In this document: piece after piece, positions 11,418 to 22,140 of the stretch | How positions within the stretch are numbered: the first letter of the stretch is position 1 | How the letters are laid out: each line of letters opens with the position of its first letter | Assembly (NCBI GenBank): GCA_039881045.1 | Contig: JAYWVB010000012.1 | Coordinates: forward strand, 186,001 to 250,000 | Length of the DNA stretch: 64,000 nt | Reading direction: 5' to 3' | From: Chaetomium olivaceum | Lineage: Eukaryota; Ascomycota; Sordariomycetes; Sordariales; Chaetomiaceae | Made by a program: the position numbers and the translations under genes | Notes under the pieces: generated by a model | Databases searched by the model: none | The model's input: only the letters and a program-made list of their open reading frames with translations | What the model was told of the DNA's origin: nothing

Positions 11418-12626
11418 GGAGCATAGCCGCGGGGCTTGAGGCCCGACTGGGGTGGCGCGGTTCAAATATCAGCCACCATGCATGGGGAGATTAGAAGATC
11501 AGAGTTTCAGATTGTTAAGCAGTATTGATATGGGAATTTGACGACGGCCGGACCGGGGCAGAAACAAACAACATCACACTAATTTCTTAATGACATATTG
11601 ACGAGGCGATGGATATAGATTGGGTACATGGGGCTTCTAATTGAAATACTTAATTTTTCTTCACTCGGACGCCGGCCGTGTTTCTGTCTGATCGACTCGG
11701 AGTATTGGGGGGGATGATGTCTGAGAAATGTCTAAGAAATGTCTGACCTGAACCGCTTGACATGACAGGTGTCCACTGCAACAAAAGCTCCGGTAACACC
11801 AGTTAACGGGTTATTGCGATGGGCTTGTACTGCATTACACGGCGTGTGTGTGACAGCTCAGCTACAGATTCGCATCCCCGGCCCTGCGCGGGTGGTTGTC
11901 CACTGTTGCAGGGTGTCTGAGACCTAGGGGACGAGGGTATGGGGTTCATGTTACGCTCTGAGTCTCGGTCGAGGACGAACACTCGACCTTAAGTCTCAGT
12001 CAGGGGCTCATCACTACGCCTTTTAGCAACTCCTCCCCCCACTTCGTCCCCAAAATCAGCAATGTCCGTTGGCGGTGAACCAGTCTCCTCGATTACAACA
12101 TTGCCATCATTGACCGGAAGCATGGGTACCTTGGTAGCCCTCGAATACCGCCGAAGTCACCGTTGGGTTGACACTGGTCCAATGGTCGAGGTTAAGTCCC
12201 AGGTTGAGGTTGAGAGCGAATGTCTTCCTGTTCTTTGAATAGGATATTAATTGCGAGGAGCCCCGAGCCACCTTTGACAATAACGAGGAAGAGGGGGGCA
12301 TAGTCAGGTAAATGTTGGAGCAGACATTAGAGCACAAAACGCGATGGGACGACGGTAGTTTGCGAGTTACTAGAATTCAAATCTTGGGACACCACTTGCT
12401 TCATAAAATCTGCTGTTCAGTGATTCTACGCAACAGTCTATCAAGACATGTCAGCTTGTAAAGCATCGATTCAATTAAATTGGAGGGTATCGAACCCACG
12501 TGAACTTCCTTTGAAGCTGGAAACCCACCGGAGGGCCTCGAGACGGCGGGTGTTAAGAACGTAGTGCATAGGCAAGACCCTCGACTTATAAGGGCTGTCT
12601 TTGCATGGCATTTAAGCTCGGAGCGC
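11418..12626. other. Spacer between GT2 and the nickel permease (3' to 3')
   Basis: No gene supported. On the minus strand near 12488-12502 there is a TGGGTTCGATACCC T-arm-like sequence, but no acceptor or D-arm partner could be built around it. Confidence 0.5.
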
Positions 12627-14153
12627 TCAAACCGGCATGGTAGTGGCAGCGTCCGGCTTCTTGTCCCGCGGTTCAGTGTCCGCTGTACCATAGCTAGGGA
12701 CTCGGGGCTCATTTTCGGGGAGCAAAGGGTCAGGGCTGTGTGGCCCCGAGCTCGCTGCCACTCGTCGATCAGCTCTCTTATCCATCCGCCTTCTCCAGGG
12801 TCGGTAAACGAGCACTGAACCGACACCAACGAGTAGGAAGAGCCCGCAGATGCAGCCACCGATGATGTCGTAGTAGTCGCCAATCGCGCCGACGCCATCC
12901 CAGAAGCTGCCGTCGGGTTCGGCGACGTGCTGCACGAGGGACAGGACTTGGATGATGCCGATGAAGGCCGAGACGAAGACGGTGATGCCGGTGAGGACGA
13001 TGGAGTAGTAGAGGATCGCCACAACGTCCCGGGAGAATGCCTTGGATGTGTACAGCGCCATCATGAGCGCACCGTCGGTGGTGTCCAACAGACACATGCC
13101 AGCTATGCCCTGTTCAGCACTACCACCTCATCCAGGGGTAAGACAGGTAGGAGAGCACTCACCAGTAAACAGCGCCGGGAAGATCAGAATAACCCACATA
13201 CTCGTCCCCTGCGCGGCCTGGATACTCGCAATGCCGAGAATGGCAATCTCCGAACTGGTATCAAACCCCAACCCAAACAGTATCCCCAACGGCAGCATCT
13301 TCCACGGCCGATCCACCATTTTAAACACCCTCCGAAAAACCGTCGACAAAAAACCCGGCCCCTCCAACTGCAGTGCCTGCTGGCCCGTCGCCGCATCCAC
13401 CCCGCCCTCCAATCCCTCATCATCAGCCGGATACCCGGCACCACCCCCACCCGCGACCTCTCCCCTCTCCCTCGCAACCCTCTGCTCCTCCACCACAACC
13501 CTCACCCTCCTCACCAACCGCCACAACACCCACCCATTCCCCACACAAAGCAGCAACAAAAACGCCGCAGAGACGCTCGTCCCAATGATCCCGCCCACGC
13601 GCTGGAAATCTTCAAAGCGCTCGCGCAGGGCGCCCGCCGTGGCAGCGACCACGATGCAAGTCACAATGACGACGGTGGAGTGGCCGAGACTGAAGAAAGT
13701 GCCGACGGCGACGGGCCGCTGGCCCGAGGCGATCAGGCGGCGCGTCATGAGGTCGATGGCTGAGATGTGGTCGGCGTCGAGGGCGTGGCGGAGGCCGAGG
13801 GTGCTGTTGGGCATGGGAAGGTTAGTGGGGGTTGGAGGGGTTGGAGGGGTGTCTTGGTTGGGGATGGGATAGTACGTAGTGGGACGTACTAGGAGAGGAC
13901 GGCGGGGGAGATGAGCTTGGGGTTGTAGTCTGTAGTGAGGTGGTGTTAGTTAGGTATGCCTAGGGTGAGGTTGAGGAATTGGTGAGGGGGTTCGGGGCGT
14001 CATACGCAGCAGGATGCCGGCAGCGACCCAGACAAGCCCGTTAACGAGGATGAGCAGGCCGATGAGCTGGGCGGCAGGGAGGGGGATGGCGGAAATGTAT
14101 CGAGGGACGGGCCATCGTGACGGCCATTTGGGGTGAGGAATGCGGAAGGGCAT
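12627..14153 (-). CDS. NiCoT-family nickel/cobalt permease
   Basis: Secondary transporter for Ni2+ (or Co2+) uptake across a membrane; nickel is the cofactor of fungal urease. Four exons: 14153-14006, 13929-13890, 13803-13163, 13102-12627, giving 434 residues. Splicing restores the signatures: HALDADHI in helix II (joined as YTLGLRHALDADHISAID), LGFDTSSEI, and LFTAGMCLLDTTDG across the last junction (acceptor ATAG at 13104-13103). About eight hydrophobic segments are visible. A Gly/Glu-rich cytosolic loop lies between helices IV and V, and the C-terminal tail is hydrophilic. An in-frame ATG further upstream would add about 32 residues; I use 14153 because the conserved part starts there. No urease gene lies nearby. 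Confidence 0.92.
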
Positions 14154-16703
14154 GATGTGTGGACGGTGACAGTGAGGGTGGTAGGGGGGGCTGACGCTGC
14201 TATCTGCTAGCAGCCGAGTGAAGCTGTTTGGTTTATGGTATTCGTTCAAGTTTCAAACATGCGGCATGTCACTTGTTCGGAAAACGACAAGGTTTATAAA
14301 TGGAGGAGAGCCTCAAACGATTTATGAATGGTGAAAATTTTCGGGTGGACAGTGGACTAGCAGGCTGGCGGGGAAGACAGGTCATGTCGGATGACTTCAT
14401 TTTTTGGGGGTAGCTATTGAGCGGCAATGGTGGACGCCGGTGGTTGCCGACAACGGCATGTGCCCCTCCCAGATGCCAATAACCCCTGGCGGGCTGGTGT
14501 TGCACTGAAGGTGAGGCAAGGCCTTGTACTCTGATACGAATGGCCCACATGTTCATTGGTTTCTCTCGGCGTGCATGTGTTCGGTTACGCTGAGATAGGC
14601 TTATCTGATTGCTCCTTTGGCTTGTTGACTTCTGCCCCAGTGGATATTGAGTGATGAGGATTAGTCAAGGCGCTAAAAGTGGATATTAAAGCTTGGTTTT
14701 GAGAGGTTCAAAACGGAACTTCAGTTGGGACGGTTGGGGGTTATTGCCGAGAAGTTCATTATGAGTCGATTCGCCATGTGGGGGTCTCTAAGTGCATTCG
14801 CCATGCTCGTCTCTTTCTTACTCACATTACACAGCATACCCAACAGCCCAAAGAAGCTTGGAGTCGGATGTGGCACACAGGCAAGTGATATCCGGATTCA
14901 AGTACTTTCCTCAACTGGCCCAAGAAGACATTTTGGTAAGATGAACCAGTGTCGTTGAAAGAGGTAGAGCACCGACTAACAACTTATGCCAAGCTTCATG
15001 GGACGAAACGAGATGGATACCAATGACCAATCTCTAAGTCATTGAGACTGAAAATTTGATTCAACTGCCCCATTTCCGAGAACGACTAGTACTTTGCCGG
15101 AGCCCTCGGGCAAGCCTGTCATACCCACCACTATTACGTTTTAATCTCCCAAACCTTCCTAGGTTGGGTTCCCATCGACGCTCGGAAAATGCTTTCCGCT
15201 CTTGGCGTTGTGCACACGAGCAGCACGAAAAAGGAGCGAAAGTGATCTAAAGGGTGGCTGACGAAAAGATTTGCAATGTCTCAAACACTTAGCCTTGGAA
15301 AAGCAGGTACGAAGGTACCTTAGTGAATTGGTCTCGGCGACGTGAATGGTAACCGATATTGTATGGAACCCGCCGAGATGTGACACAAAGGGGCTGCTCT
15401 ATTATGATATATAGGTCTCAGGCCGCCGTGGACTTACAACCGAGTGTTGGGCTATGAAATCTGATAAAATATAGGTTTGATATAATTGATAACTTAACAG
15501 GGGTGGCACTCTGTCAAGTAATGGTGATAAATTGACGAAGTTGGGATATTCTGTTGTGCTAGCATCCACTTGCAGGGAGTCAGAGGACATGGAGAGAATC
15601 ATGTACTTACCTATCCATCGACAGTGTTTCATCTTGTGTTAAGTTAGTTTAGGTAGTTGGTTGTGATAGGTAGTTTGGTAGTTCGCGCCAACCTTCTGAG
15701 TGATCTGGATGTTGACTTTGCAGACTGGGTCTTTTCTTTTTGCAGAGGGGATCTGGCGCTTTGGGACGTCATGTTGGCAATAGGCTTCGCTTACCGGGTA
15801 AGTCAACGCTCGTTCGTAACTTGAGATAAATCAACATGGATGCATGCACTGGGCGTGGCGAAAATCTCAAGCGGCTACTCCGTAAGGTAGTTAACTCTAC
15901 CATTAACTGATTCCAGTCTCAAAGGCCGTCCCAGACTTAGTGTAATCCAAAGCTGATGTTACCCTCCTCTTCTCCGAGTCGCATTCTGAACCTCCCTCGC
16001 GTTTCGGCACAAGACCCGCACCTTTCTCGCTGCCGAAATTCTGGGTGCTCCTCATCGACTTCTATGCTGGCGGTGAGCCTATGACAGTTACACCAGCTAC
16101 CGAGGTTTCCATTAATTTGCTTCTGTTCATCTTGCAGGGTGAAGGTATATACCATCAGATCTGACAGTTCCCCCAACCGAGCCTGGTTGTCGTTTTGGGA
16201 TCTGTGACAGTTTATGCTATCATGGACACCTAGCGAACACTGCGGCCCATCTCAACCGTCCTCTCGCGTCCACTACTCAATGAGTACCTCGACTATTCGA
16301 GCCACTAAGACCTTGCTTCCCAAATTCTTGCGGGAAAAACAAGAAAATATTGCCCAACCATTGACTGAGATTGGGGGCATCGAATACCCGTGATGAAGCG
16401 GAGACCCCAAAGACTCACAGCGTGGATCGAAAAACATCATGAAGAGGTACAAGTCCGCACCGCGGTTGGAGCGGTTGAAGCTCTTGCAAGCGAGCAAGTC
16501 CCAATCGTTCCGAAGCATCTTTGCGAAACGTGGAGCTTAGGTACCTACGTATACAACCCTATAAACATTGTGGCTCTCTGAGTTTTGAGACCGCGGTCCT
16601 TGATCCGTGAGTAGAAAGGTAGTGGTATCGAAACGAGTCCATTATCACGCAAGAACTTCTAAATTGTGCTCCCAATCAAGTGGTTCGGGTTCATGTCCCC
16701 AAC

Positions 16704-17166
16704 GTGGGGCCTTCGTTTAAAGTTCAGGAGCCATCGATATCCGTAGCGAAGGGCCAGCAGAATCTGTGTTCTTGTGAGCTAGAACCACTAAACAATAAAA
16801 AGAAAACCCATTTTATCCAGTCTTACTTGGGAGGACAAGCTCAATGCCAACTTCCGCGACCCGTAGCATGGGAACTGGATGGGAAGGTCCCCGAAACGGA
16901 GCCGCGGCGGTTGGGAATAAGCCTTACACAGTGGAAAACCGGGGAGAGACCCCTGAATATTTCCACCGGCCATAACCATCTCCACGAACCACATCGCCGT
17001 CACGGCCCATTAACATGAGACGCATGCGCAACCGCTCCAACGAGAGCCGAGGACGTGACCGCGTACATTCCGAAACGGGGTAAAGATCTCAGGGAGCAAG
17101 TGTGGATTCCACCCCAGCGAGCCTTAAGTAGCAGGATTAGCAGTGGGCCGGCATTGCTTGCCCCAC
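16704..17166. promoter_or_regulatory. Possible CreA/CRE1 site cluster upstream of GH7
   Basis: Matches to the SYGGRG consensus of the fungal glucose repressor: GTGGGG at 16704-16709, CCCCAG (CTGGGG on minus) at 17112-17117 and CCCCAC (GTGGGG on minus) at 17161-17166. The consensus is short and frequent in GC-rich DNA. The location 0.4-0.9 kb upstream of a cellulase gene makes a role plausible but not shown. Confidence 0.25.
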
Positions 17167-17461
17167 GGCCAACTTCCCCCGGCCCAGTTTCACTGTGCTG
17201 TCGGCGAAATAGGGAGGAGCCGGGCCTATAAACCTGGCTCTCCGGGGCCCACCTCCCGCTCCTCGCCCGGAGTTACCGGGAACGGTTGCCAAGCACTTCT
17301 TCCGAGATGCCAAGTCGGTTTAGGCTGGGCAGCGGGAGGTGGCATTGCAGGGCGAACGGCCCGAGAATCAAGTTGATCGGCGTGTGTGAACCGGGATAGC
17401 CTCAGTCGGTTAGTGTTAACGCGCTGGAGAGTAAGGTGTAAATAATGAAAGAGAAAATATG

Positions 17462-17469
17462 TATAAATA
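17462..17469 (+). promoter_or_regulatory. TATA box of GH7 gene
   Basis: TATAAATA, 115 bases before the chosen ATG. It lies inside the longer open frame that starts at 17445, which is why the upstream in-frame ATG is unlikely to be used. Confidence 0.5.
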
Positions 17470-17576
17470 ACAAGACGACGGGCAATCTCTTTTTGAAAGT
17501 TGAAGTTCAGTCGCAGCCTCTAATACATCTCGTTCACCACCACCTTCTTTCCAAGCAACAAAGACCCGGATCAACC

Positions 17577-18776
17577 ATGGGCCAGAGAACATTGCAAGGG
17601 CTGGTAGCCACGGCACTGGCAGCTTTGCCATTAGTGAATGGCCAGCAGCCCGGATCGGTGACCCCTGAAGTCCACCCCAAACTGTCCACCTGGCAGTGCA
17701 CCAAGAGTGGCGGCTGCGTCGAGCAAGACACCTCGGTGGTGCTCGACTGGAACTACCGTTGGTTCCACACCTCAGACAACACCACCTCGTGCACCACCTC
17801 TGAAGGTATCGTCTCGAGCCTGTGCCCGGATCAAGCGACCTGCGCTCAGAACTGCGTCGTGGAAGGCACCAACTACGCCACCAGCGGCATCGAGACCTCC
17901 GGCAGCTCTCTCACTCTGAAGCAGTTCGTCAAGGATGCCGAAGGCAAACTCAACAGCGTCTCCCCCCGCGCCTATCTCCTCGGGGCTGATGGCAACTACG
18001 TCATGTTCAAGCTCCTCGGCCAGGAGCTGAGCTTCGACGTCGACGTCTCGACGCTCCCCTGCGGCGAGAACGCAGCGCTCTACTTCTCCGAGATGGACGC
18101 AACCGGCGGCCGCAACGAGCACAACAAGGGCGGCGCCAACTACGGCTCAGGCTATTGCGACGCCCAATGCCCCGTGCAAACCTGGAACAACGGCACGCTC
18201 AACACGGCCCACCAAGGCTCCTGCTGCAACGAGATGGACATCCTCGAGGCCAACTCGCGCGCCAACGCCTTCACCCCGCACCCCTGCATCGGCGACAACT
18301 GCGACAAGGCCGGCTGCGGCTTCAACCCCTACGCGCGCGGCAACAAGGAGTACTACGGCCCGGGCTTCACCCTCGACACCTCCAAACCCTTCACCATGGT
18401 GACCCAGTTCATCACCGACGACGGCACCACCACGGGCAAGCTCAGCCAGATCACGCGCTATTACGTGCAAAACGGTCAGAAGATTGCCACCGCGCTGCCC
18501 GACGGCGATGGCATCTCGGCAGACGCCTGCTCGGTGTCTGACGCGTTTGGCGGGCTAGCCGGTATGGGCGAGGCGTTGGGGCGGGGGATGGTCATGGCGC
18601 TTAGCATCTGGAACGACAGCGAGGGCTTCATGAACTGGTTGGATAGCGGTGACAACGGGCCGTGCACGGAGACGGAGGGCGACCCGGCGAATATCGTGGC
18701 CAACCACCCCGACTCGCAGGTGGTGTTGTCCAACATTCGGTGGGGTGATATCGACTCGACTGTTCAGCTCTAGGTG
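17577..18776 (+). CDS. GH7 endo-beta-1,4-glucanase (Cel7B/EG I type), secreted, no CBM
   Basis: Secreted retaining cellulase that cuts internal beta-1,4 bonds in cellulose. Single exon, 399 residues. The start at 17577 (CAACCATGG) directly begins a signal peptide ending near NG/QQPG (residue 22-23); an in-frame ATG at 17445 would place charged residues and the TATA box inside the protein. The catalytic motif EMDILEAN holds nucleophile Glu219, Asp221 and acid/base Glu224. Many cysteines (CCNEMD, CGFNPY, SLCPDQATC) fit the usual disulphide pattern. The length matches the endoglucanase branch, which lacks the long tunnel loops of cellobiohydrolases. The protein stops after the catalytic domain with no linker or CBM1. 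Stop codon TAG ends near 18773-18776. Confidence 0.95.
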
Positions 18777-19858
18777 TCAACTGAGTCTGCTGGCCTGCAT
18801 TGCAGGTGGCAGAGAGCGGCGAGGAAAGGGGGGATAGCTGAATTAAATTCATATATGTATGGTATACAGATCTTAGATGCTAGGGTTCGGGCGTGTTTGC
18901 AAGATAAATTGTCGATAGCACACTGTACGTACATAAGGTAGGTAGACAGACCTTTTCAGGGAGACATAACACCAATTGGGCTCCATGGCTTGTTGCATCT
19001 TCAGTACTTATTCAAGGGAATATTGCCCGCGCGAACGTGCAACTATCTCATATTCATATACGCCCACTAATTCGCCTTGTGAAGTCCCACGAGTACCTCG
19101 GTACCTGGAAGTTTGAATCCCAATATCTTTAGGCGGCTTAAAGAGTTGGTAGTCCAAATCGGGCATACTTCCATCCGGACTATTCCTGTCACTGCTGTAG
19201 TTTTAGACCGTCAAGTCATGGCATCTGTCGACGCCATCTGTGGACTATTGGCGTTTTTATTGAGGACGGATCTCTTGGCGCTGACTTGGTCAGGTTGGTG
19301 CGATAAGGGGTTGCACCACTTCAGTGTCGAAAATTGAGTTTAAGCGCTCTTTGAACCGGCCTGCCTGCATGCTGTCGGGGCCGACAGGGGGTTAGGGACG
19401 AGGTGTACCCGTTCGTCATGGCGGTGGCTGATGCGAAAGACCAAAATATGCCTTGGCTTTCTCGATAGCCGCGAAGAACGCCTTGGAATGTGCCGCACCA
19501 TTGCGACAGATAGCGAGAGCCTTCCCCCTCATCACTCATCCAAGTGCAGATGTGGCGTTTTTTGGCGAGCTCGACTGGGTTTCAAGGCGGAAGCGCCCAA
19601 TACCCGGCACTCAAAAAGGGAAAGCTGAAAGCCGGCCATGCGGGGATGAAATATTGGAGCATGGGAATGGCGTGGCACTGCATGGTGCGAGCATGGGTAG
19701 TCATCAAATCCCCAGGATAACGTATTGAGTGTATAAACCCCGCCTGAGCGCAAGTAGAGACGGTGGGCCTCACTCGATCTCTCATGTCTTTCATTCTGCC
19801 CACACCCCTACAGGGCTTTGCTTCTAGCGAGTAAAGATTCAACCACGGCAATTTCACT
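18777..19858. other. Spacer between GH7 and the coiled-coil gene
   Basis: Nothing recognisable. Several small open frames overlap each other on both strands without domain or splice support. Confidence 0.5.
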
Positions 19859-21576
19859 ATGACGGTTCTGTGGGATCCGGGACAACTCCTGGGCATAAGA
19901 GGGAGGTCCACATATGGGACGACTGGGATCCAGTGCCATGGCGCAAATAAGGGGACTGGCCCACGGTGCCGCTGGACAAAAGGCGGCAGACCCGAGGAGA
20001 TGGATGATGTCAGACAGGCCGGCGCCTATCTCCGGACCATGGCCGCGAAGCCGCCGTCGGATGTCACTGCCCAGGAATTCCGAAATCTTGCAAGGGTTTG
20101 CCTGTGCAGAGACCATCACATGAACCAGTCCCAAATAGAAAGAGTGGTACGTGAATGGGCACCGATCATCCAACGGGCTATCGCTGCGTACACCCCGGCT
20201 CCAGCAGCACCGGTTCGATCAACACTTCCTCCTCTTAAAGCTCCGGTCTCGACGCCGGTGCCTGCCACGACTACCGGGTTTAACAAAACGAGCTTCGAGA
20301 ATACCAACTGGCAAGCGACGCTGGCATCGCAAGTCGGTGGCTTAGGGGTTGTAAATATCAGTAACCAGAGCTCCCAGTCGACAACCAACGGGGCTCAGCA
20401 TCAACACGCCGACGCCCGTCTGACTTTACCGCAAGGAACGCAGCGCCCGTCAAAACCCCCGAGCAAGAATTGGCCGCCGTGCAAAGGGAACTCTCCGCTC
20501 TTCGGCTCGAGAACACCGAGCTTCGTGAGAAAGAACGCAGTCTCAAGTCCATCATTAAGGAGGATTCGGCGACCAGCCTACGCAAAGAGATAGAACTGAG
20601 GTCCACTCGAAAGGAACTGTCCACTCTACAGGCCGAGAACAGGCGTATTCGGCAGGAGCAACAGCGGCTCGAGAAGCTCGACTCCGAGTACTCCGCATTC
20701 CGCAAAAGTACCAAAGCCGAGCTGGCCGCCACGCAGGAAAAGGTCACGGCGCTCCAATCCCAGACCGAAACCCTCGTTTCGAGCCAGCAAGAGGACCTCG
20801 AGCATCTCAAAGCCGGCCACGTGCAATTCCTGACCCAGCTCGAGAGCGAACTCGAGGACGTCAAGAACGAACTCTCCCGAGCCGACGCGGAAAAAGCGCA
20901 CCTGAAAGAATCCCTCAACGGCGAACTCCTCAGCCTCAAAGAAGAACACGGCGCTGTTGTCGCTCTGAAGGACCTCGTCCTCCAAACCCTCCGCGATGAG
21001 CACGCCAACCTCCAAGCCACCCACGCCATCACTACCACCGCCCTGGACGAAGCCACCGCCGCCCACCACGCTCTCGGCCAGGCCCACCGCGAGCTCACCG
21101 CCGCTCTCCAGCAACAGGATGCCGCCCTCCAACAGCAGGCCGAAGAACTCCAACAAAAGGATGCCGCCCTGCAGCAACGGGACGCCACACTGCAGGAACA
21201 GACCGCCACCCTCGAAAAGCAAACCGCCATGCTCCAACAGCAGACCACAGAGGTGCGGCAACGGGACACCACGATACAAAAGCAGGAGGACGCCCTCCGC
21301 CAGCAGGCGACAGATCTGTTACAGCGCGACGTAGAACTCCAGGAGCGCGACACCAAACTGCAGCAGCAAGCCGCAGAACTCCTACAGCGGGAGGCGGAGG
21401 TCCAGCATCTGCGCGCCGACAACGGGCGGCTGCTATACACGCTCAAGCTGGCGGAGGCGCGATCCATGTCGATTCCGCAGCCGCCCTATTTGGGGAGCAA
21501 AGGGAAGGTTGGGTCTGGGAGGAAGTTGGCGAAGAAGGTGCAGGGGTGGGTGAAGAAGTTGGGGCCAAAGGTTTGA
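19859..21576 (+). CDS. Zinc-binding/coiled-coil protein with Gln-rich heptads
   Basis: Two exons are proposed: 19859-20360 and 20444-21576 (544 residues). The donor is GTAACC and the acceptor ACGCAG, with a CTGAC branch site; other acceptors (CTCAG at about 20399) also keep frame. The N-terminal ~110 residues carry cysteine/histidine clusters (CHGANKGTGPRC and CLCRDHHMNQSQ) of the kind seen at the start of fungal T5orf172/GIY-YIG-related proteins, but no nuclease domain follows. A Pro/Thr/Ser linker leads to about 300 residues of coiled coil. Around residues 385-500 this becomes near-regular units built on LQQxDAxLQQ. The C-terminus is Lys/Gly-rich and basic. Likely a structural or scaffold protein; no catalytic motif is seen. 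Confidence 0.72.
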
Positions 21577-22140
21577 ATCTGTTATTGGGGGTTGTTTTCT
21601 TTTTGGATGGCTTGGTTTCTGGGGTTGTTTTAAGAGAGTGTTGTTTGGGTTGGTATTGTATGGAGTGGGGAAGGGGTGTTTGGAAAGGGCAAAAAGGGGT
21701 TGGGTGTTTATTTCGTTGGATACCTACTTGGAGTTGGCTAGTCAGGGGCTCTTCTTACGTTCTGTTTTGTTTGGTGTTATCTTTGATGTGGCGAAAACAG
21801 ATTTCGCTTTCCGGTCCTTCATGATAGGGGTATGCGTGTAGTGGCGCACGGGGGGGGCGTGATGTGACTGCCCAAGGGGGGATTTCGTAGTCAAGCACCT
21901 AGTTGGTTTTCCTGGTAATTAACAATCACTGCATATGGAATATCTGACGATGGAATGGTTACACCTCGGAGGCAAGCTTCTCTCCGGGTGGCGTTTGCTC
22001 GGGCAGGACCCTGTCTCGGTCTCAAGGGGTGCGCTACGTTTTGTTTTCCACCCCGTAATGCCCGCCCGGGAACACCATAGCAGCATCTCGAAGGAACACT
22101 CAAACTCTATACTCGTGTACAGAACCACCCCATCGGTGGC
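21577..22140. other. 3'-to-3' spacer
   Basis: GT-rich on the plus strand just after the coiled-coil gene, followed by ordinary sequence. No gene seen. Confidence 0.5.

Larger units (their letters stand above)
14154..17576. other. Gene-poor spacer upstream of GH7
   Basis: About 3.4 kb without a gene I can defend. A 66-residue plus-strand frame starting at 14761 has a secretion-like hydrophobic N-terminus but no other support. Two minus-strand frames (16273-16518 and 15937-16176) have mildly protein-like composition and might be remnants. The GH7-proximal 900 bases contain possible carbon-catabolite-repressor sites. Confidence 0.5.

Noticed and set aside
12480..12510. T-arm-like sequence TGGGTTCGATACCC on the minus strand, possible tRNA
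   Set aside because: The stem is only three clean pairs and no matching acceptor, D-arm or anticodon arm could be built within a plausible distance.
17445..17576. Longer N-terminus for GH7 from the upstream in-frame ATG
   Set aside because: It would translate across the TATA box and bury the signal peptide behind 44 charged residues.
20626..21467. Long minus-strand open frames opposite the coiled-coil gene
   Set aside because: They are Ser/Cys/Arg- or Leu/Gly-rich shadows of Gln/Glu/Leu codons on the plus strand.
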